The notes below the pieces were generated by a model. It was not told where the DNA came from, made no database searches, and saw only the letters and a list, made by a program, of their open reading frames with translations. A stretch of 64,000 nt of DNA from an uncultured Roseivirga sp. (GTDB lineage Bacteria > Bacteroidota > Bacteroidia > Cytophagales > Cyclobacteriaceae), in assembly GCA_947493005.1 (NCBI GenBank), contig CANLOY010000002.1, positions 372,001-436,000 on the forward strand, written 5' to 3'. The position numbers and the translations under genes were made by a program. This document shows positions 59,923-64,000 of the stretch, in pieces. Each line of letters starts with the position of its first letter. Within the stretch, counting starts at the first letter, position 1.

Positions 59923-60504
59923 ATGAAACTGTTAATTTTCGGAGCATCAGGTTCTGGAACCACAACATTAGGCCAGGAGCTTGCGCAACAATTGAATTGG
60001 GTTCATTTGGATGCAGATGATTACTATTGGAAAAAAACAGACCCACCATTTCAAACCAAGGTTCCCCTGGAGGTTAGAAACTCAAAACTTACGGGAGATT
60101 TTGAGGATAACGACCCTGTTATAATTAGTGGTTCACTAGTTAGCTGGGGACCGTATTGGGAGACTGTATTTGATATTGCCATTTTCTTATACCTTCCAAA
60201 TCACATTAGAATGGCAAGGTTAAAAGAACGAGAGCATGAAAGGTATGGAGGGCTTGAGAACATGAGTCAGTCAGCAATTGAAGGTTCAAGAGCATTTCTG
60301 GATTGGGCAAATGAGTATGACAATGAGCAATTCAATGGACGTAGTCTTGCTCAACACAGGCTTTGGATGGAAAAACTTAGCTGTCCTATTATTAGTATTA
60401 TGGGAGATACCTCCACAGAAGAAAGGGTGAACAGGGTGATAGAAGCCGTTAAGCTATCTAAACAACCGCAAAAAACTATCCGAAAAAAGACATCAAAAAA
60501 CTGA
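59923..60504 (+). CDS. P-loop small-molecule kinase-like ATPase
   Basis: The 193-residue protein has Walker A GASGSGTTT near residue 7, a DADDYYWKKTDPPFQ substrate segment typical of adenylate-kinase-like AAA proteins, IISGSLVSWG for Walker B, and a lid-like LKEREHERYG. It probably phosphorylates a small metabolite; the substrate is unknown. The C-terminal tail is basic. It stands alone, divergent from SulP. Confidence 0.82.
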   Translation: MKLLIFGASGSGTTTLGQELAQQLNWVHLDADDYYWKKTDPPFQTKVPLEVRNSKLTGDFEDNDPVIISGSLVSWGPYWETVFDIAIFLYLPNHIRMARLKEREHERYGGLENMSQSAIEGSRAFLDWANEYDNEQFNGRSLAQHRLWMEKLSCPIISIMGDTSTEERVNRVIEAVKLSKQPQKTIRKKTSKN

Positions 60505-60686
60505 TTGTCCCAAACTACAAAGGCAATCTTTTTTATCACATATTGAGTGACTCGTTAAACTGTCAATTACACTTCAACAGGCCAATTCTAATATTCAGGG
60601 CAGTAATTCTATGACTCAACCCTATAATAAATCAAGTCAAAGCCTTAGTCGTATAACCTAGATGGATCATTCTAAACCTATTGACA

Positions 60687-60905
60687 ATGAAACTTCTAAT
60701 CTTCAAGACAAATATTGAATCCGTTCTGAAACTAAAAAAGATAAATTCAATCTTTGCTTATGACCCTCAAATTTTAGATTGGTCCGTAGATACTGAAGAT
60801 ATTGACAATGTATTAAGAGTTGAAGCCGAAGATCATTCCAATGAGTATGAGATAGTTAAAATGGTTGAAACTTGCGGGCTTCAGTGCGAAGCACTACCAG
60901 ATTAA
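60687..60905 (+). CDS. small HMA-like fold protein, no metal cysteines
   Basis: Starting at the ATG at 60687 (a TTG two codons upstream is possible), the 72-residue protein has the beta-alpha-beta pattern of heavy-metal-associated domains (LLIFKTNIES, DPQILDWSVDTEDIDNVLRVEA) but the CxxC is missing. It resembles small Bacteroidota proteins I have seen without assigned role. Its end overlaps nothing; the AraC gene follows 51 bases later. Confidence 0.6.
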   Translation: MKLLIFKTNIESVLKLKKINSIFAYDPQILDWSVDTEDIDNVLRVEAEDHSNEYEIVKMVETCGLQCEALPD

Positions 60906-60956
60906 GCTCTTCTAAACAGGCATATATCGTGAAATAGCCTCATATTTACCAGAGGT

Positions 60957-61814
60957 ATGACCAGGGACATCATAGAAATCAACAACTTCATTGTTCTAAT
61001 TGAGCAGTCGAACAGTTCTAAAACATTTATTGAAAAGTGTGGTTTTAAAAGTAATGTCATTGGAATTGCCTTCTATGGTGCAGGAGAAGTAGAGCTCAAC
61101 ATTATTGATGAAAATCAGAAAGAAACTTTTCAAAATACAAAAGGCACAGCGCTCTCATTCTTTGCTTCAGCAAACTCAACCTTTGAGCACACCATTACAC
61201 CTAACAACCCCATGCAATCAATTTGCATTGTATCAACTATAGATAACTTCAAGAAACTCCCACTGCAAGAGCAAGAAGTATATAAGAAAGAACTTGGTCA
61301 ATTGGTTAACCCTCAGCAGAATATTGTAAAAGGACCTTCATTTGGCATGAATCATCACATGCAAAATGCTGTGAGTAAAATATTTGAGACAGAGTTCAAA
61401 GGAACTACCAGAATGATGTTCCTGCGCAGCCAGGTAACCGAATTACTAGCTCATTTTTTTGAAGAGTTATCGACTCCCAAATCTCACTCTATAGAGGATG
61501 AGGATATACGAAAAGTTTATCAGGCTAAAGAAATCATATCAAAGAATATGACCAGACCACCTTCTCTAAACGAACTCTCGAAACTTATTGGCCTAAACAG
61601 CTATAAGCTTAAAAAGAACTTTAAAGAAGTGTTTGGTGTACCAGTTTTTAAACACCTTCAAAATGAAAGATTGATCAAAGCACATAGTATGCTTAAAGAA
61701 GAGAGAGTGAGTATACAAGAAGCTGCCTGGGAAGTTGGCTATGAAAGCTTAAGTTCCTTTTCCAATGCTTTCACCAAGAAATTTGGTTACAGACCAAGTC
61801 GGTTGAGTAAGTAA
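60957..61814 (+). CDS. AraC-family transcription regulator
   Basis: The 285-residue protein has an N-terminal cupin-like region of about 170 residues and a C-terminal pair of HTH motifs (SLNELSKLIGLNSYKLKKNF and VSIQEAAWEVGYESLSSFSN, with FTKKFGYRPSRL at the end). The signal is unknown. The next two genes on the same strand (DUF1772 protein and NmrA-type reductase) are possible targets. Confidence 0.92.
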   Translation: MTRDIIEINNFIVLIEQSNSSKTFIEKCGFKSNVIGIAFYGAGEVELNIIDENQKETFQNTKGTALSFFASANSTFEHTITPNNPMQSICIVSTIDNFKKLPLQEQEVYKKELGQLVNPQQNIVKGPSFGMNHHMQNAVSKIFETEFKGTTRMMFLRSQVTELLAHFFEELSTPKSHSIEDEDIRKVYQAKEIISKNMTRPPSLNELSKLIGLNSYKLKKNFKEVFGVPVFKHLQNERLIKAHSMLKEERVSIQEAAWEVGYESLSSFSNAFTKKFGYRPSRLSK

Positions 61815-61900
61815 TACTTCTTGAACAAATCTCAATCCTTATGAAACAAATAAAGTACTCACTTATATAAGAGTTTTGAGCTATCGAAAAGGATAGCAAT

Positions 61901-62392
61901 ATGAAACCGTATCTATTAAGTTCTACTATTTTCTTTACCGCACTTTCAGCAGGCCTTTTTTATTCCTGGTCTGTATCAGTTATTCCTGGTACAAAGAGAG
62001 TCAGCGACTCCGTATACATTGAAACCATGCAGGCCATTAACAAAGCGATTCTCAACCCTTGGTTCCTTATTATTTTTATAGGCCCAATAATTCTTCTCTT
62101 TATTAACTGTTTTGAATACTACCATCATAAACAAGTTTTTTATGTGGTACTCATAGCTAGCATCTTTTATACCCTGGGAACAGTTGGTGTTACTGCTTTT
62201 GGCAATGTCCCTCTGAACAATGCTCTGGATGCGATAAGTACCAACAAGCTGTCACTAAAAGAGCTTATTGAAATTCGTCATGAGTATGAGGTCAAATGGA
62301 ACCAATTCCATTTCATCAGGACAATTTTCTCTGTGACTTCCTTTGCATTGCTATTGTTGGCAATCAACCTTGCAAATAGCACCTCTCATTAA
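61901..62392 (+). CDS. DUF1772 (anthrone-oxygenase-like) membrane protein
   Basis: The 163-residue protein has four predicted helices, with GLFYSWSVSVIPG near the start, the FGNVPLNNAL motif after helix 3 and a WNQFHFIRTIF segment, which are hallmarks of DUF1772. Family members include anthrone oxygenases, but most bacterial ones lack a known reaction. It lies 31 bases before the NmrA-type gene, a pairing common in Bacteroidota. Confidence 0.87.
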   Translation: MKPYLLSSTIFFTALSAGLFYSWSVSVIPGTKRVSDSVYIETMQAINKAILNPWFLIIFIGPIILLFINCFEYYHHKQVFYVVLIASIFYTLGTVGVTAFGNVPLNNALDAISTNKLSLKELIEIRHEYEVKWNQFHFIRTIFSVTSFALLLLAINLANSTSH

Positions 62393-62423
62393 AAGCATTT
62401 AACAACTCAAAATCAAACATTTT

Positions 62424-63251
62424 ATGAAACAAGAAAAAATCCTCGTTATAGGAGGAACAGGAAAAACGGGTCGAAAAGTAGCCAAAAAACTCAATTCACT
62501 TGGACACTCCGTAAGGATCGGTTCTAGAAACTCCAGTCCTTCATTTGACTGGGAGAAGCCTGAAACATGGAAGGATCCAATTGAAGGCATGGACAAAATT
62601 TACATCACATTTCAACCTGACCTGGCCGTTCCCGGAGCACAAAAAGCCATTAAAGGTTTAATAGAAGAAGCTTCCAGAGCAAATATTCAAAAGCTTGTGC
62701 TTCTATCTGGTAGAGGTGAATCAGAAGCGGAACTTTGCGAACAGCTAGTAGTCGATTCAGGAATTGCCTATACCATAGTCAGAGCCGATTGGTTCAACCA
62801 AAATTTTAGCGAAGGTCTTTTTACAGAAGCCATCAAGGTAGGAAAAGTAGCTGTTCCAAAGGCCAATGTCCCCATTCCCTTCGTTGACACAGATGATATT
62901 GCTGATGTAGCAGTAACTTCTTTACTTAACAACACTCATGATGGAAAAACCTATAAACTCACAGGTCCTGATTTGTGGACTTTTGAAGATTGCATTGCTA
63001 CAATTGAAAAGTCTTTGAACAGAAATATTGAATTCACTGCTGTGAGTATAGATGAATACACAGAAATGCTAAAAGCGATTAATATACCTGATGACTTTGT
63101 CTGGCTAGTAAACTATCTCTTCATTAATGTACTTGATGGTAGAAATTCAAACACTACCGATACAATTGAAAAGATTCTTGGCAGGCCTGCTAAGAATTTC
63201 AAAGAATTTGCGAAAGAAGCGGCTTTAGCTGGGGTTTGGAATAAATTATAA
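62424..63251 (+). CDS. NmrA-like NAD(P)-binding reductase
   Basis: The 275-residue atypical SDR has the NADP site VIGGTGKTGRKVAKKL at about residues 7-22, SRNSSP after strand 2, and the NmrA-type YTIVRADWFNQNF and TGPDLWTFEDCI segments. It lacks the YxxxK pair of classical SDRs. A quinone- or redox-sensing reductase is inferred. It ends convergent to the Crp/Fnr gene. Confidence 0.9.
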   Translation: MKQEKILVIGGTGKTGRKVAKKLNSLGHSVRIGSRNSSPSFDWEKPETWKDPIEGMDKIYITFQPDLAVPGAQKAIKGLIEEASRANIQKLVLLSGRGESEAELCEQLVVDSGIAYTIVRADWFNQNFSEGLFTEAIKVGKVAVPKANVPIPFVDTDDIADVAVTSLLNNTHDGKTYKLTGPDLWTFEDCIATIEKSLNRNIEFTAVSIDEYTEMLKAINIPDDFVWLVNYLFINVLDGRNSNTTDTIEKILGRPAKNFKEFAKEAALAGVWNKL

Positions 63252-63263
63252 TAAGTATAAACA

Positions 63264-63295
63264 AGAGTTGCTTTCGAAAAGTTTAGAGCAACTCT
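63264..63295. terminator. bidirectional terminator between convergent genes
   Basis: AGAGTTGCT (63264-63272) and AGCAACTCT (63287-63295) are perfect 9-bp arms; the hairpin overlaps the last codons of the Crp/Fnr gene. Confidence 0.75.
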
Positions 63296-63915
63296 ATCCT
63301 ATTTCTATAAAGCTCGATTTTGTCTTCTCTTTCCAACTTTTTTAAGAGACGTGATATAACCACTCTGGAACTATTCAACTCCCGTGCTATTTGCTCATGT
63401 GTTTTATGAATAATATATGAACCCGAACTTTGTTTCTTATCGAGCAGGAATTTCATTAGTCGCTCGTCCATATTCATAAATGCAATACTATCTATAGTAT
63501 CAAGCATTTCGTCAAAACGGCTTTGATAAGAATCAATGATGAACTTTCTAAAGGAAAAATACCTTCCCATCCATTCATCAATATAGGTCATGGGTACTAC
63601 CCAAAGCTGACAGTCATCTTCAGAAACAGCTTTGAATTGACTCAGTTGAGTTCCCAAGCAACAAGAAATAGACATAGCACATGCATCTCCTCCTTCCAGA
63701 TAGTAGAGAAAAATCTCGTTACCCAAATCATCTTCTCTCATTATTCTGAGATTTCCAGAAAGCACAAATGGCATACCTATAGCCTTCTCTCCAGGGCTTA
63801 TTAACAATTCATCGGCTTTTAAATTTACAATCTTGCCCACGTTAACTATCTCATCAATCAAACCCGAAACAAACCCGAGTTGAGCAAATTGTACTTTTAA
63901 GCTTTCTTTGTCCAT
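63283..63915 (-). CDS. Crp/Fnr-family regulator
   Basis: The 210-residue protein has a cyclic-nucleotide-binding-like beta barrel (about 20-130, ADELLISPGEKAIGMPFVLSG by key residues) and a C-terminal wHTH (THEQIARELNSSRVVISRLLKKLERE). Cysteines cluster in SISCCLG but not in the Fnr 4Fe-4S pattern. It may sense redox or a small ligand. A terminator of the gene to its right lies just upstream. Confidence 0.92.
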   Translation of the reverse strand: MDKESLKVQFAQLGFVSGLIDEIVNVGKIVNLKADELLISPGEKAIGMPFVLSGNLRIMREDDLGNEIFLYYLEGGDACAMSISCCLGTQLSQFKAVSEDDCQLWVVPMTYIDEWMGRYFSFRKFIIDSYQSRFDEMLDTIDSIAFMNMDERLMKFLLDKKQSSGSYIIHKTHEQIARELNSSRVVISRLLKKLEREDKIELYRNRIELL

Positions 63916-63932
63916 TCAGAATAGTGATAAAA

Positions 63933-63953
63933 AAAGCAGCTCTAGGCTGCTTT
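63933..63953 (-). terminator. intrinsic terminator for the gene entering from the right edge
   Basis: AAAGCAGC-TCTAG-GCTGCTTT; on the minus strand it ends in a run of seven T residues. Confidence 0.85.
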
Positions 63954-63955
63954 CA

Positions 63956-64000
63956 TTAAACATTATTTTCTTCAGGTGACTGCTGTATCAAATTCAGAAT
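63956..64000 (-). CDS. 3' end of an unidentified CDS (partial)
   Basis: On the minus strand a frame entering from the right edge reads ILNLIQQSPEENNV and stops at TAA (63956-63958), three bases before a strong intrinsic terminator. Too short to name. Confidence 0.5.
   Translation of the reverse strand: MLNLIQQSPEENNV

Overview
The window comes from a marine-type member of the Bacteroidota, most likely order Cytophagales. The signs are a SusC/SusD polysaccharide-utilization locus, a type IX secretion C-terminal sorting domain, TAnnTTTG-like promoter boxes, one-piece membrane regulators with Y_Y_Y domains, lineage-style RibBA and DnaG without the usual zinc ligands, and many SPII lipoproteins. 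Genus cannot be fixed from the sequence alone. No phage, complete IS element or CRISPR array was seen.

Layout. 1-11.9 kb is ordinary chromosome: surE, three tandem paralogous secreted proteins of unknown function, ribBA, dnaG, mrp/nfu-like Fe-S assembly, a PASTA protein, a T9SS cargo protein, a rhodanese and a HAD phosphatase. 12.0-17.2 kb starts at a tRNA(CAT) gene and carries what looks like an arsenic/metalloid island: a SigZ-type ECF sigma factor, ArsM, a PAP2 phosphatase, a PatB/MalY-type lyase and an ArsO-type monooxygenase. A degenerate copy of the tRNA-flanking terminator closes the block. The sigma gene and arsM share a bipartite upstream motif with identical spacing, which suggests a SigZ regulon.

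17.2-35.5 kb is a laminarin-type (beta-1,3-glucan) PUL: SusC, SusD, a four-repeat surface glycan-binding lipoprotein, two GH16 lipoproteins, an MFS sugar porter and a large GH94/GH149/GH161-like phosphorylase, with a divergent Y_Y_Y/LuxR-type membrane regulator. The logic is extracellular endo-cleavage, SusCD import, transport across the inner membrane and cytoplasmic phosphorolysis. 35.5-40.9 kb holds a decayed two-TM gene, a DUF6768-like membrane protein with its ECF sigma factor, and a hybrid sensor kinase.

41.3-46.6 kb is the most unusual part. About 1.4 kb of dense structured RNA lies directly upstream of, and on the same strand as, SPFH (slipin)-TPR-RtcB and a DSP-type phosphatase. It holds three tRNA-like cloverleaves, a CCA-ending element, and a circularly permuted tRNA-like domain whose acceptor helix is capped by a tetraloop. 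The permuted domain has the architecture of bacterial Y RNAs, which sit next to rtcBA in Salmonella, but no Ro60/Rsr gene is present here. I propose an RNA-repair module built around RtcB and tRNA-mimic RNAs.

46.6-52.9 kb contains a TetR-SDR pair with matching operators, PhnA, small conserved proteins and a membrane-anchored winged-helix regulator beside YceI; the 3' end of the regulator has been tandemly duplicated. 53.0-59.7 kb is a thiosulfate/sulfane-sulfur locus (TsdA, porin, two YeeE/YedE-type transporters, MBL-rhodanese, SulP). 59.9-64 kb has an ATPase, an AraC regulator, a DUF1772 membrane protein, an NmrA-type reductase and a Crp/Fnr regulator.
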